Origin: Pampus argenteus
Taxonomy: Eukaryota; Chordata; Actinopteri; Scombriformes; Stromateidae
Length of the DNA: 64,000 bases
NCBI GenBank assembly: GCA_036937835.1
Contig: CM072861.1
Coordinates: forward strand, 25,271,501-25,335,500
Reading direction: 5' to 3'
Part shown: one piece after another, positions 1 through 10,329 of the stretch
How positions within the stretch are numbered: position 1 is the stretch's first letter
How the letters are laid out: the number at the start of each line of letters is the position of its first letter
The notes under the pieces: model-generated
Database searches by the model: none
Told to the model about the DNA's origin: nothing
What the model saw: only the letters and a program-made list of their open reading frames with translations
Translations under genes and position numbers: made by a program

Positions 1-59
1 GCCGACACGTCGTACGCAAAAAAGTCGGTTGATTCGCGGCTTCGAGGAGGCGAGGCGGA

Positions 60-300
60 CAATGATGGCGTGCAGAAAGCAGACACGTGTTCTCGCCTTT
101 TATCCAGCGTTAGCTTCTATAAAGTAATATTCATATGCAAAGTGTGAGTCACGAACTGTGACTGATGGCGCCTCAGCTTGCAAATGTGACGGCGGATTAC
201 AGTTGAATGTCAAATTAGCCAAGAAGAAGCTTTAATGTAACAACGGCGTCGGGTTTACGGGAAGGTTCGAGACACGCTGCCGGCTTCGTTTCTGCTGCGT
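60..300. promoter_or_regulatory. Possible conserved non-coding element near left edge
   Basis: This block is richer in GC and more complex than the AT-rich, repeat-laden DNA that follows. It contains an octamer-like ATGCAAA inside CATATGCAAAGTG, a second TTGCAAATG, and no long open frame. Its position 3' of the emx first exon (intron or downstream flank) would suit a developmental enhancer. This is inferred from composition and motifs only; the block could simply be unique intronic sequence. Confidence 0.2.
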
Positions 301-1019
301 GAAAACAGTCCTCCGAAAATACGATAATCAGATTAAAAATGTGTATTTCACAGGTTAATTCCAGTGTTTTAGACTTAATGCATAAATATGATCAGCTTTA
401 GGCCAAAAAAGAAAGAAAGAAAATAGAGAAAACATAAAGAAAAAGAATGAAAAACATCAAACAAACATCATTGTTGTGGTCCAACTGTTGTCAGGTGAAG
501 AGTAAACAAACAAAAACAAAAGCAACAAACTCAAAGTCGCTTCTTCCCACAGCTTTGACTCACAGGTGTAACTTCATGTTTTAAGTCTCTCATGAACTTT
601 AGTTAGAAGGTTTTCAGCCTTTTAACGCAGCAGGTACTGTTAGGAGGTAATGACAGCGTGCCGCAGTGTTTACAGTCTAATGGTGTTAAAGACTCCCCGA
701 CACCACTGACAACAACAACAGCAACAACAGCAACAACAACAACAACAACAACAACCAGGTCTTAAAGGTTTCCTGCTCTGACTTCAAGCAGAACAGAGAA
801 ACTGGTTTCATTTCTGTCTCTTTCTATACATTAACATCCATGTAATAACCTGATAACGAGGTGATATAGATTCACAATATTATATTATATGTGTTATACT
901 TTCATAGAAGTCTGTGCTGCTGTGTGAATATTAGCAGATAAACAGCAGGTGGCGCTAATCCAGTCAATAAACTGTTGTAGAAGAAGAGGATGCAGCGAGA
1001 TGACGTCGGCGTGGAAACC
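301..1019. other. AT-rich non-coding DNA with (CAA)n
   Basis: No exon-like open frame was seen on either strand. A (CAA)n/(ACA)n microsatellite runs at about 713-756. A CTCF-like core, CAGCAGGTGGCGCTA, lies at 943-957 in plus orientation. Confidence 0.5.
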
Positions 1020-1340
1020 ACCAAGGAGGAGGAGGAGGAGGATGGGGAGGGGGGGAGGAGGAGGAGCAGGAGGAGGAGGAGGGGGAAGAGGAGGATGGGG
1101 AGCAGGAGGAGGGGGAGGAGCAGGAGGAGGGGGAGGAGGAGGAGGAGCAGGAGGAGGAGCTGAGGAGCAGGAGGAGCAGGAGGAGGAGAAGCAGGAGGAG
1201 GAGGGGGAGGGGGAGGAGGAGGGGGAGGAGGAGGGGGAGAAGGAGCAGGAGTAGGAGGAGCAGGAGAAGGAGAAGGAGGGGGAGGGGGAGGAGGAGCAGG
1301 AGGAGGAGCTGAGGAGCAGGAGGAGGAGCTGAGGAATGTA
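1020..1340. repeat. Purine-only (GGA)n-type tract
   Basis: This is about 320 bp of nearly pure purine on the plus strand, made of GGAGGA, GGGGGA and GAGGAGCA variants. The open frames through it (poly-Gly/Glu on plus, poly-Ser/Pro/Leu on minus) come only from composition. Dense runs of G make G-quadruplex or triplex formation plausible on the plus strand. Confidence 0.9.
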
Positions 1341-1934
1341 AACAGAAGCAGGTGATGAAAATGGACTGTGACCTGTCAATCAGACGGGTTGATTGACAGA
1401 AAGGATGTTTGGTTCTTCTTCTACTGTTTGTTACAAACACTGAACATGCAGCTCCATCACGGTTACTTCACCTGTGACGTAAACAGGTGACAGTGTGCTT
1501 TACGAAGTGGAATAAAAGAAAAAAAGACGATTGTTTCCCAAACTACAAAACTAAAATCTTTTGTTCTGTCACACAGATATTCAGTTTTACTGCCACAGAG
1601 GACTAAAGAAGAATCAATATAAATATGATGATGAGTCATTCATTGTGTTGATTGATTAACCAGCTGACAGCTCTAATGTTCAGATCATAGTGGAGAGAAA
1701 GACAGAAGGATGAGGAGCAGGAGAAACACGAGGAGGAAGAGGAGGAGGAAGAGGAGGAGCCATAGGAGTGGAATAATACGAGTACTATAACAATGTACAC
1801 TGTACTTTACAAGGACATAAAACACCAAACAAAGTGGAATTAAGATTTATTAAGATTAATTAATAAAAATGTAAAACAATCAATGGAGAGAATGCAGCTT
1901 TAAACTGAAGGAGAAAGAGATGAAGAGGAGCAGA
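1341..1934. other. Non-coding DNA, no gene seen
   Basis: Unique AT-rich DNA. A short fragment at about 1,560-1,612 (ATATTCAGTTTTACTG and neighbours) resembles part of the dispersed repeat annotated at 4,848-5,110. A small GGA-rich patch lies near 1,710-1,760. Confidence 0.4.
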
Positions 1935-2125
1935 AGGAGGTGAAAAACATGGAAAAACAAAGGAGGAAGAGGAGCTGGATGGAGGTGAAAAACATGAAAA
2001 ACAAAGGAGGAAGAGGAGCTGGATGGAGGTGAAAAACATGAAAAAAACAAAGGAGGAAGAGGAGCTGGATGGAGGTGAAAAACATGGAAAAACAAAGGAG
2101 GAAGAGGAGCTGGATGGAGGTCTAT
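1935..2125. repeat. Minisatellite, about 43-45 bp unit, four copies
   Basis: Four tandem copies of a unit contain ACAAAGGAGGAAGAGGAGCT followed by GGATGGAGGTGAAAAACATG. Unit length varies slightly through A-run slippage. The minus-strand open frames here (FFMFFTSIQLLF type) are repeat artefacts. Confidence 0.85.
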
Positions 2126-2597
2126 TATTAAACATGAAAATATTGAGTCACTCACTGAGTCTAAAGTGAATCAAATAAACTTTCTCACAGCTGATCATCT
2201 AAATACATCATAAATGCATGATGACGGTTCACACACCTGGACACCTGGACACCTGGCGGATGGAAAAACTGCCAAACTGTTGTTGAAATATTTCCACTGT
2301 TGTTTATTTTGGGTCATAAAACGAAAGACGAACACAAAAGTGTTTTAACTGCTCTGAATGTAAAAACAGGTCCGATTTGACATAGATATTTAAGGTTTAT
2401 TATTATATATTGTCTTTGCTTGTATTGTATGATGTTTTTGTATTTGTTGTTTCAATAAAGTGAAGAAAACAGGTTTTTAAAAGGAGGAGGATGGAAACAC
2501 ACTCAGACAGGAGCAGGAGGAGATCAGTGGCATGAGGAGGAGGTGCAGCAGGCTCCCCTGGTACCAAAACAAGCCCAGACCTGATCGTGAACAGTCC

Positions 2598-2630
<33 letters not shown>

Positions 2631-3269
2631 CCGAATATATTTAAGACAAATACACACATCTACATGACGACGTCACATTAACTGAACAGCAAGATTTACA
2701 CCAACAGAAACACGTTTACTACAAGGACAAAGAAATTATACAAAGTCAAAGAAAATACAAGTAATCGAAATAAAACATGGATATGTATAATAACAATATG
2801 AACAATATGTATTCTAACATAAGAAAGAGCATATGAGCTAACGTAGCACGCAGCACGCAGCTAGCAGCGTTGACAGATTTCAACTCCGTCAAAGCTCAAA
2901 ACCACAAACAAATAAATAAATGAAAATATGCAAAATAACTGTAGACGTGATTCAGACTGAACATGGACGTGTGTAGTCGGGTCACATTTCAGATGTCTAT
3001 GAGTTGTTAACAGCTCCACCAAATAGTGATTTTTACCTCTAAACTTCTCACATGGTTTCATTTCAATAAATGTTCAAATGATCCAATATTTCAGCAAAAA
3101 TCAAAGATTAGAGAAAAAGTCCAAAAGCTGAAAACAGATTTGTGTATCAGAACTTTGTTTCTTCTTCTTTCCTCTCCCATTAATCATCTCACGACCCCTC
3201 AGATTTATCTGGTGACCCTTTGGAGGGCCCCGACCCCTAGGTTGGGAACCACTGGACTAAACTAGCTAA
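2126..3269. other. AT-rich non-coding DNA with (CA)15
   Basis: No gene seen. A (CA)n microsatellite lies at about 2,599-2,628. The segment at 3,200-3,258 ends in a GGGCCCCGACCCCTAG / TTGGGAACCACTGG tail. That tail recurs at about 40,230-40,262, and a weaker match lies at 28,130-28,160, so it marks a diverged interspersed element. Confidence 0.5.
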
Positions 3270-4060
3270 CTGTATATAAAGTAGTTGAAACTAGCTCCAC
3301 CTCCAGCAGCTACAACAGTAACATGCTGCTCTAACACTGATGCTTCAGTATTAATAATATAATGATGTCATATATAATAATATATCAGTCACTACTGTTA
3401 CTGCAGTACTTTAACTACATCAAGATCACAGTACTTATGTACTGATACTGCAGTACTTTAACTACATCAACATCACTATACTTATGTACTGTTACTGCAG
3501 TACTTTAACTACATCAAGATCACAGTACTTATGTACTGTTACTGCAGTACTTTAACTACGTCAAGATCACAATACTTATGTACTGTTACTGCAGTACTTT
3601 AACTACATCAAGATCACTATACTTATGTACTGTTACTGCAGTACTTTAACTACATCAAGATCACTATACTTATGTACCGTTACTGCAGTACTTTAACTAC
3701 ATCAAGATCACAGTACTTATGTACTGTTACTGCAGTACTTTAACTACATCAAGATCACAATACTTATGTACTGTTACTGCAGTACTTTAACTACATCAAG
3801 ATCACTATACTTATGTACTGTTACTGCAGTACTTTAACTACATCAAGATCACAATACTTATGTACTGTTACTGCAGTACTTTAACTACATCAAGATCACT
3901 ATACTTATGTACTGTTACTGCAGTACTTTAACTACATCAAGATCACTATACTTATGTACTGTTACTGCAGTACTTATGTACTGTTACTGCAGTACTTATG
4001 TACTGTTACTGCAGTACTTATCTACTATTACTGCAGTACTTATCTACTATTACTGCAGTA
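3270..4060. repeat. 47-bp VNTR inside a dispersed repeat element
   Basis: About twelve copies of a 47-bp unit run from about 3,393 to 3,960. The unit contains TACTGCAGTACTTTAACTAC and ATCAAGATCAC. About five shortened 22-23 bp units follow, to about 4,058. The left flank (CCTCCAGCAGCTACAACAG and following) and the unit recur in reverse complement at 59,195-59,435. The unit alone recurs at 35,985-36,165 in three copies. The array is therefore an expanded internal VNTR of an interspersed element, not a stand-alone satellite. Confidence 0.85.
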
Positions 4061-4847
4061 CAGCTTCACCTGTCCTGCACACACCTGATCCCAGAAACAG
4101 GAGGTGAAGTGAGGCTGTCAGCTGCTTCCAGATAATGAATAAAAATGTGTGTGAGTGAAAGGAGGAGCAGCAGACTGTGAGAGGAGGAGGAAGGAGTTAA
4201 TGGGATCACCTGTGTGGGAGCAGCAACAGGTGAACTCTGCTTCTGTTTACACTGTTGCTGCTTGATCGCACTGAAATTCCAGCAGAAGAAACTCAACTCA
4301 ACAATTAAAGCCACGAGCACCGTCCTGCTTCCAGAAACTAGAAACTAGAGCAGCAAATCCAGATTCATCCGCCACTGAAAATAGTCCCAACAGTTGCACT
4401 ATTTCTTCTTGTTTCAGTAACGTTTGCTGAAACCGACGGTGGCCGGTTCATTTAGGACGTTGCTGAAGTTCATGAACATCGACTACTTCAACCAAACCAC
4501 AATAACAACAGTCAACAGGCGTAAACGCAACAGAAACAAACAGCCTCCACTGTTGGTCAATGCAGTGATGCAACTCATCAACGGGCTGGTTGCAGCTAAT
4601 CAGAAGTAAACATTTGAAGCTTTTATGTGTCATACATGATCACAAACTGAATATCTTTAAACACGTTTCAGGTTTTTTTATAGACTACTTTGTTTAACAT
4701 GTTTTTACTTTATGTTTTTACTATATTTAAAATGCTATAAAAGTTATTTTGAATTGAAATGTATGAAGTTGTCTTGTCCGTTAATCAAATCGTTAGTTGC
4801 TATAGTTACCTCATGACACAATGATAAAAATGTAACGATTGTAACGA
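4061..4847. other. Non-coding DNA, no gene seen
   Basis: Unique sequence with two short overlapping open frames of about 60 codons (4,424-4,633) on opposite strands. Neither has splice signals or recognisable domain content. Confidence 0.35.
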
Positions 4848-5110
4848 TTAATTAAGTGACAGAAAATGAATCAGCAACAATTTTAATAATCAATGAATCA
4901 CTTTGGGTTCGTTTTTAAGAAAATAATGTAAAAGTTTCTGAATATTTTCTGGTTTCTTCTTTTCTCTGTGACAGTAAACTGAATATTTTTGGGGACTAAA
5001 AGTTTGAGGATGTTATTTTGGGAAACACTGATCACCATTTATGACATTTTATGATTGATTAATTAAGAAAATAACCTGATAAATAATCAATAATGACAGT
5101 AATCATTCGT
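4848..5110 (-). repeat. Diverged copy of abundant fish dispersed repeat
   Basis: In reverse orientation this carries the hallmarks of a very common teleost interspersed repeat: alternating ATTAAT/AATCAAT blocks, then GGGAAACACTGATCA, then ACAGTAAACTGAATATTT and TGAATATTTTCTGGTTTCTTC. Shorter or diverged relatives occur in this window near 15,950-16,140, 20,655-20,760, 25,265-25,440, 25,800-26,110, 40,015-40,160, 49,380-49,655, 50,290-50,545, 54,310-54,440 and 62,800-62,960. The family name was not established. Confidence 0.6.
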
Positions 5111-5171
5111 TCGTTCCAACAGTCGAACTGATTCACACCTTCACTCAGCTTCTTTACAGCCAAATCTGACA

Positions 5172-5263
5172 AGTGTGTGTGTGTGTATCTATATGTGTGT
5201 GTACGTGTGTGTACGTGTGTGTATATATATATATATGTATATATGTGTGTGTGTGTGTGTGTG
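5172..5263. repeat. Compound (TG)n/(TA)n microsatellite
   Basis: TG runs interrupted by TATC, TACG and a TATATATATATA core. An open frame of 110 codons on the minus strand (THTHT/YIYIY) is an artefact of it. Confidence 0.9.
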
Positions 5264-5544
5264 TTTAACACTGATGAGCTACTTCCTGCTGTTCTCCTCC
5301 TGCAGCTAAAACTTTGACTCCTGCTGCTCCTGCTGGACCCTCCGACAGAGTCACATGACCCCGCCTGGGTCCAACAACCACGGCTTGACAAACCGCATGT
5401 TAACAGTCATAACTGTCTCAGATACATTACAGCAGGTGTGCAGGTGGTTTCAGGTTCATTTGCATGTTAATGCTTCTACACTCTTTTTAATGCATTATGT
5501 AAAACACTTTGAGTTGCTCCAGTGTCTGCAATGTATTAAATATA

Positions 5545-5962
5545 CAGATAAAGTGACTGATAAATATAGAATAAATATGAAGATAAATACAGAATAAATA
5601 TGAAGATAAATAAAGAATAAATATGAAGATAAATACAGAATAAATATGAAGATAAATAAAGAATAAATATGAAGATAAATATAGAATAAATATGAACATA
5701 AATACAGAATAAATATGAAGATAAATATAGAATAAATATGAAGATAAATAAAGAATAAATATGAAGATAAATATAGAATAAATATGAAGATAAATATAGA
5801 ATAAATATAAAAATAAATATAAAGACAAATATAGAATAAATACAGAATAAATATGAAGATAAATATGAAGATAAATATAGAATAAATATGAAGATAAATA
5901 TGAAGATAAATATGAAGATAAATACAGAATAAATATGAAGATAAATATGAGGATAAATACAC
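5545..5962. repeat. AT-rich minisatellite, about 17-24 bp units
   Basis: About 420 bp built from AATAAATATGAAGATAAATA variants with ACAG, AAAG or ATAG interruptions. Two minus-strand frames stay open (LYLSSYLF repeats) because the unit has no stop codons in them. No protein is inferred. Confidence 0.9.
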
Positions 5963-7187
5963 GGATAAACGTCCTTTTTAGCATGATTGTTATTTTATGG
6001 CTTCATTTACTTAATAAAAAACGAGTCTGCATGTTTTTAGCTTTGTGGGAGCTGATTTTCCAGATTTAATCTTTCACGTTTAATCTTTAATTTGCTTGTT
6101 TTTTATTATAATTCTTCTTCTCTTGAGTTTTTTCTGCACCAACGTTTCTTTCCTTTAAATTTGTGTGTTTCTACGTTTATGTGGTTTAAACGTTTTCTTT
6201 ATATTTCAATGATCGTTTGAATTTCAATGAGTGAATGATTAATTTAAAGCTGCAGGTCAAAGGTCACAGATATACAGACGAAGAAGAAGAAGAAGAAGAA
6301 GACGAAGGAGCTGGACTGGATTTAAACTTCAGTTTGTGTTTTCAGACTTCAGTCCGGTTTGAAGATTCATTTAAGATCTCAGATACATAAACTCATATAT
6401 CATATATCATAAACTCAGATATTTTCCTCTTTAATATCTTATTTATTCTTTTACAATCAATTTGCAATAATTTTTTATTTTGCTTCTGTTTTCACTGTAT
6501 TTATTTTTCTCATAAAATCATCTGGAGTTTAATATTAATCAATTTATTTATGTCATTTTATTTTGTTTGATGTTTAGACGACTTTGATTATGTTTTAGTT
6601 TTTATTGACTATCGTTCTGTTGTTTTTTATTGATATTATTGTTTTTAATAAATCATAAATTATTTTTCATTAACTGTGTAAATCCATTGTTTATTTTTGT
6701 TTATTTTTGATAATTTTTTCACGTTTTAATCATAAATGTTTGAATCAGTAACACCAAAAAATTTAATAAAATGTTTTTCTTTTTGCTGTATATTATTTAT
6801 TTCTTCTAATAACGTCAATATCAGGACATTTTATTAATAATAATAATAACAATAATAATAATAATAATAATTAATGAATAAAAGACTCAGAGATGATCAG
6901 AAGATTGATTTCGTTGTTTTTCTGAATCACTCAGATATTTAATATAATTCCTGTAAATAAGAATATTTTGAGACTTTATTATCTGATTTTATGTTTTAAT
7001 AATAATTATATTGAACATTTTATCATTTTACATTTTAGACTTTAACATTCAAACATCCTGCAGCGTTTCTGATCAAAACACCGACGTGTTTTTACTGTTT
7101 AGATTTAAAATATTAAATATTAATGTTCATAATTACAATAAATCAGATCAAACATGTTGCATAAAACACAACAAACACAACAACACG

Positions 7188-7218
<31 letters not shown>

Positions 7219-7688
7219 AAGCTTTATTCATAAAAACTAATCAAGAAAAAAGGAGAAAAGAAGAGAAATCATCTGCTAATATTATAATATATATATTATA
7301 TTATATATAATAATATTAGTAGTATTGATCATTAGTCAACCGTGACGTCACTGCAGCTAAACAAAAGTCCAAATAAAAACAAATAAACTGAGATTTTATC
7401 TCTCCAGAAAACATTAATCAATCTTTTCTTTCATCTATAATCTGTGTGACAGCAAATAAAAGATCAATAATACGATCAGTTATCGATCACAATTTACTCA
7501 AATGCACAGCGGATCAATTTCCGTTAAATAATGAAGTCTTATTAATAAAAGTCTTTTTATTAAAAGTCTTTTTCTTCCTTTTGATGAGTCTCAGGTTCAA
7601 ATCTGATCAAATCTGAACTTTAATAATCATGAAAAATAAAAATAAAAACTGTAATAATTAATTTATAATAGTAGAAAACAGAGAAAAG

Positions 7689-7738
<50 letters not shown>

Positions 7739-7868
7739 TGAAATAAAAACTTAGAGAAAAGAAAAAAGAAGCAAAAAGGTACAAAAGTGAAATCTGCTCA
7801 AAGAGTTGATAACGTGGATAAATACTACTATTGAGTACCTGTATGAAGTACTACCCGCCCCGACTCAC
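5963..7868. other. Very AT-rich non-coding DNA with several microsatellites
   Basis: No exon was recognised. It contains (GAA)n at 6,281-6,301, (AAT)n at about 6,831-6,870, (TG)n at 7,194-7,217, and a long AT-only near-palindrome at about 7,276-7,319 (TAATATTATAATATATATAT and its mirror) that could extrude as a hairpin. A (CA)24 tract lies at about 7,688-7,735. If the neighbouring emx gene continues to the left, this is its first intron. Confidence 0.5.
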
Positions 7869-8241
7869 CTTGGAAGCGGTGTCCCAGGTACCGGCCCCGC
7901 AGCACCCAGGGGTAGAAGCTGAGCGCCTCCCGGTGCTGCGGGCTGAAGAAGCTCTGCGGGGGGATCTGCAGCGGGTGCAGCGGCAGTCCGCCGGGGCTCT
8001 GCGTGTGCGTCCCGGGCTCCTGCAGCACCATGTCCGGCCCGGCCGAGTACAAAGTCCGACCGCTGCTCCCCTGGAAGCAGGAGCCGAAGACCCCGGCGGT
8101 CGCGGGGTGCAGCGACTCCGGGAACCTGAGCGCCGTGGGCCGGATGGGCTCATCCCCGGAGCCGCCGCTGTGGCTGTTCGCCTCCTTCCCCACCAGAGAC
8201 TCTATGGTGAAGCATTTCTTATTATTGCTGTGCTGGAACAT
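7869..8241 (-). CDS. emx3: EMX-type homeobox protein, coding exon 1 only
   Basis: The frame starts at an ATG (8,241-8,239) with A at -3. It runs 124 codons and ends at a consensus donor, AAG|GTGAGT (GT at 7,868-7,867, phase 1). The protein begins MFQHSNNKKCFTIESLVGKE. FTIESLV (residues 11-17) is the eh1-like Groucho-binding motif found at the start of EMX proteins. Further on come EPIRPTALRFPE and, just before the splice, SFYPWVLRGRYLGHRFQ, the EMX hexapeptide region. The family always splits after HRFQ with a phase-1 Gly/Ala codon, as here. EMX proteins are homeodomain transcription factors that pattern dorsal telencephalon and other tissues. FYPWVLR is closer to EMX1/EMX3 than to EMX2; emx3 is chosen from linkage to 5q35-type genes and is not certain. 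The frame is open upstream to 8,631, but the family start fits 8,241. The homeodomain exons are not in the window. Confidence 0.85.
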
Positions 8242-8740
8242 TGTAAGCACCTGGAGCGGAGGGAACGAGGGAGGTGGTGAAGCGGGTAACAAGGAGGAAC
8301 AGACCGGGCTCAGATTCCCATCTTCCCCCGGAGAGCCATACCGCTGCTCTGCGCGTAAAAACCGTGCGCAAATCCTGGGTTCTTGCACCTGACGGGCGAA
8401 GTTTCCTCTCACCTGAGGTATCTGTGCCCGCTCTCCGCTCCGGTGCAAGATTAAAAAAAAAATCACAAAGTCTCCTGAAAGTGTCCGGTCAGAGTGCAGC
8501 GCAGGTCCTCCGCGCAGCAGCCGGGTTTGAGCAGAGAGCGGCGGGGCAGCAGGGCTCTGATCAGTCGGTGTCTCCTCACGCCTCCTGCCGCCGCATGTCG
8601 GAGTCTGAGCCGAACCGGGAGTGTCTGCCACTCAACAGGCTGCAGGCAGATACCTGCCCTGCCCTCCTGCCAGAGGTGCGCTGAGCATGCGCAGAGGAAA
8701 CCCCTCCGACAGCCATTTTGTTGATGGTGGATGACGGTGT
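8242..8740 (-). promoter_or_regulatory. CpG-rich 5' UTR and promoter region of the emx gene
   Basis: GC- and CpG-rich DNA continuous with the emx coding exon, in contrast to the AT-rich surroundings. It ends near a YY1-like GCCATTTTG (about 8,712-8,720). Open frames on both strands here reflect the lack of A/T stops, not genes. The transcription start cannot be fixed from sequence. Confidence 0.55.
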
Positions 8741-9281
8741 TAAAGGTGAAGATGAACCAACGTCATGAGACAGATGATGAAGGTATTAATAGATATTGAT
8801 CAGTACATGTATGTATAATGTAAATGGAATAAAGCATAACACACCTAAAGTTGTTGTATTTATAATTGTAGTAATATGTAGGAATAGTTGATAATGTCGG
8901 AGTTATTTATATCTGAAATATGTCGTCATAGTTTAGTTTATTTTCACAACGATGAAGATAAAAATTCAATAAAAAGACAGTAAAAACAGGAGAAGGAGGC
9001 CTGAAGGCCTTAAACTGATAAAACCAACAAACAACACAACAAACAACACAACAAACAACACAACAAACAACACAAACAACAACAAAAACAAACATAGACA
9101 GAAGCGTCTTATTGTGAAATAACTTCATGTTCATAACTTCTTAATGAGGACAATAAACATGAATATAAAACGTTTTCTGGTCTGAAGATTAAATATTCAC
9201 ACAAAGTTTCTGAAAGTTTGTATTTAAAGTTTTTATGCTCCAGTTTGTCACCTGATCCTAAAACGAGTATAGAAATATGTA

Positions 9282-9283
<2 letters not shown>
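8741..9283. other. AT-rich upstream flank of emx, no gene
   Basis: Contains an ACAACACAACAA-type tandem repeat at about 9,027-9,087 that opens a VVCCVVCC frame on the minus strand. Nothing else was recognised. Confidence 0.45.

Positions 9284-9322
<39 letters not shown>
9284..9322. repeat. (TG)n microsatellite
   Basis: About 19 TG dinucleotides, uninterrupted. Confidence 0.95.
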
Positions 9323-9324
<2 letters not shown>

Positions 9325-9325
9325 T

Positions 9326-9420
9326 CCCTGAGCGACAGGTCAATTGACACAGAACAAGACAATTGACCCCAGGGGTCAAAGGTCAGAGGAAACCTCCCTC
9401 TTTTATCTGCTGTTCAGCCT
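9326..9420. promoter_or_regulatory. Nuclear-receptor DR1 site and paired CAATTGAC boxes upstream of emx
   Basis: GGGTCA-A-AGGTCA at 9,373-9,385 is a near-perfect direct repeat with one-base spacing, the binding pattern of HNF4, COUP-TF and RXR heterodimers. Just before it are TCAATTGACAC (9,340s) and ACAATTGACCC (9,360s), a repeated box. The cluster lies about 1.1 kb upstream of the emx start codon. Regulatory function is inferred from motif content only. Confidence 0.35.
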
Positions 9421-9544
9421 GTTAATCACAGTGAGAAGTTTTCTGCTCTCGTGAAGCTGCGTCTGTAAACGTCATCGTCTCTGATGACATCATGTGACCT
9501 GTTTACCTGACAGGTGGCGTCTCGTCCAGGAAGCAGAGCGATGT

Positions 9545-9835
9545 TATTGATGCTTTAATAGCTCATTTCTCAATTCAGTTCAATTCAGATTTGCTTCATT
9601 GGCATGAAGGTCATAACAACAATATTGCCAAAACCAAATATCTGTGAAATATCTTGATCGATCATTAATTCCTGTAGCGCCACCATGAGGTCAAATCTAA
9701 CAACTTTCCCACCAGCCTCAGCTGTATGTTGCATTTGGTGCTAATTAGAAAATGTTAGCATGCTAACATGCTAAAAACATTACAGCTGCTGAACATGTTA
9801 GCAGTGTCTCCGAGACTTTTCCTGCTCACATATTA
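9545..9835. repeat. Diverged interspersed repeats
   Basis: Two recognisable fish-repeat pieces abut. TTCAATTCAGATTTGCTTCA with ATTGGCATGAAGG lies at about 9,576-9,612. A GTAGCGCCACCATGAGGTCA segment follows, then GTGCTAATTAGAAAATGTTA and GCATGCTAACATGC. The second piece is typical of a long, abundant teleost element with multiple TTAGCATGCTAAC motifs; similar motifs recur at 14,620-14,750. Confidence 0.5.
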
Positions 9836-10329
9836 TATATCTAATAAATACGATATAGCGTCATATCACGAATCACAACGTGTGCTGCAAAACTTCATCC
9901 TGTGAACAAAGAAAAACTCTAAAAAACGAGGAAAAGTTGTATAAACCTCAAGAGGAGCAACAGAGGAGGAAATCAGGACGACAAAATTATACGACTAATT
10001 CTTCTTCTTCTTCTTCTTCTTCTTCTTTTCTGCATGAAACCGCTCATGTTTTGGACCTATTGTTGCATTTCGTTATAAGTTTTCGTTTTTATACAACTTT
10101 GTGGTTTTCATGTTCAGAAAATACATTAAAATTATCACATAGTTGTTTCTGTGATATGTAGTCTGCTTTTTATTGAAGAAAGTGCCTGAAGACTTTTATT
10201 ATTATTAATATTTTACTTTGCTGCTAATATTTCCCATTTTCTGGAATTTAATCACAAAGAGAGCCATAAAAAGATTCTGTGTCTGAAGAGTTTTACAAAC
10301 TTACAGAATGAGTAAGTTGTATGTTTTGT
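9836..10329. other. AT-rich flank with (TTC)n
   Basis: A (TTC)n tract lies at about 10,000-10,027. No gene was seen. The last 150 bp become more complex and include CCATAAAAAG, possibly the edge of the neighbouring conserved-looking block. Confidence 0.4.

Noticed and set aside
894..1440. Ser/Pro/Leu-rich minus-strand frames of about 160 codons
   Set aside because: Translation of a pyrimidine-only strand; no codon structure beyond repeat composition and no splice or start context.
3393..4058. Regular repeats suggestive of a CRISPR-like array
   Set aside because: Units are contiguous with no unique spacers, the setting is a vertebrate genome, and the same unit occurs inside a dispersed element elsewhere.
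5487..5984. 165- and 155-codon minus-strand Leu/Tyr/Ser-rich frames resembling membrane proteins
   Set aside because: Created by the AAATATGAAGATAAATA-type minisatellite.
8242..8631. In-frame N-terminal extension of emx starting at 8,631
   Set aside because: The EMX family begins at or near MFQ...FTIESLV; the extension has no family similarity and is most simply 5' UTR.
7831..8684. Plus-strand frames of 129-149 codons across the emx first exon
   Set aside because: Shadow frames in a CpG island; the minus strand carries the EMX motifs and a proper donor.
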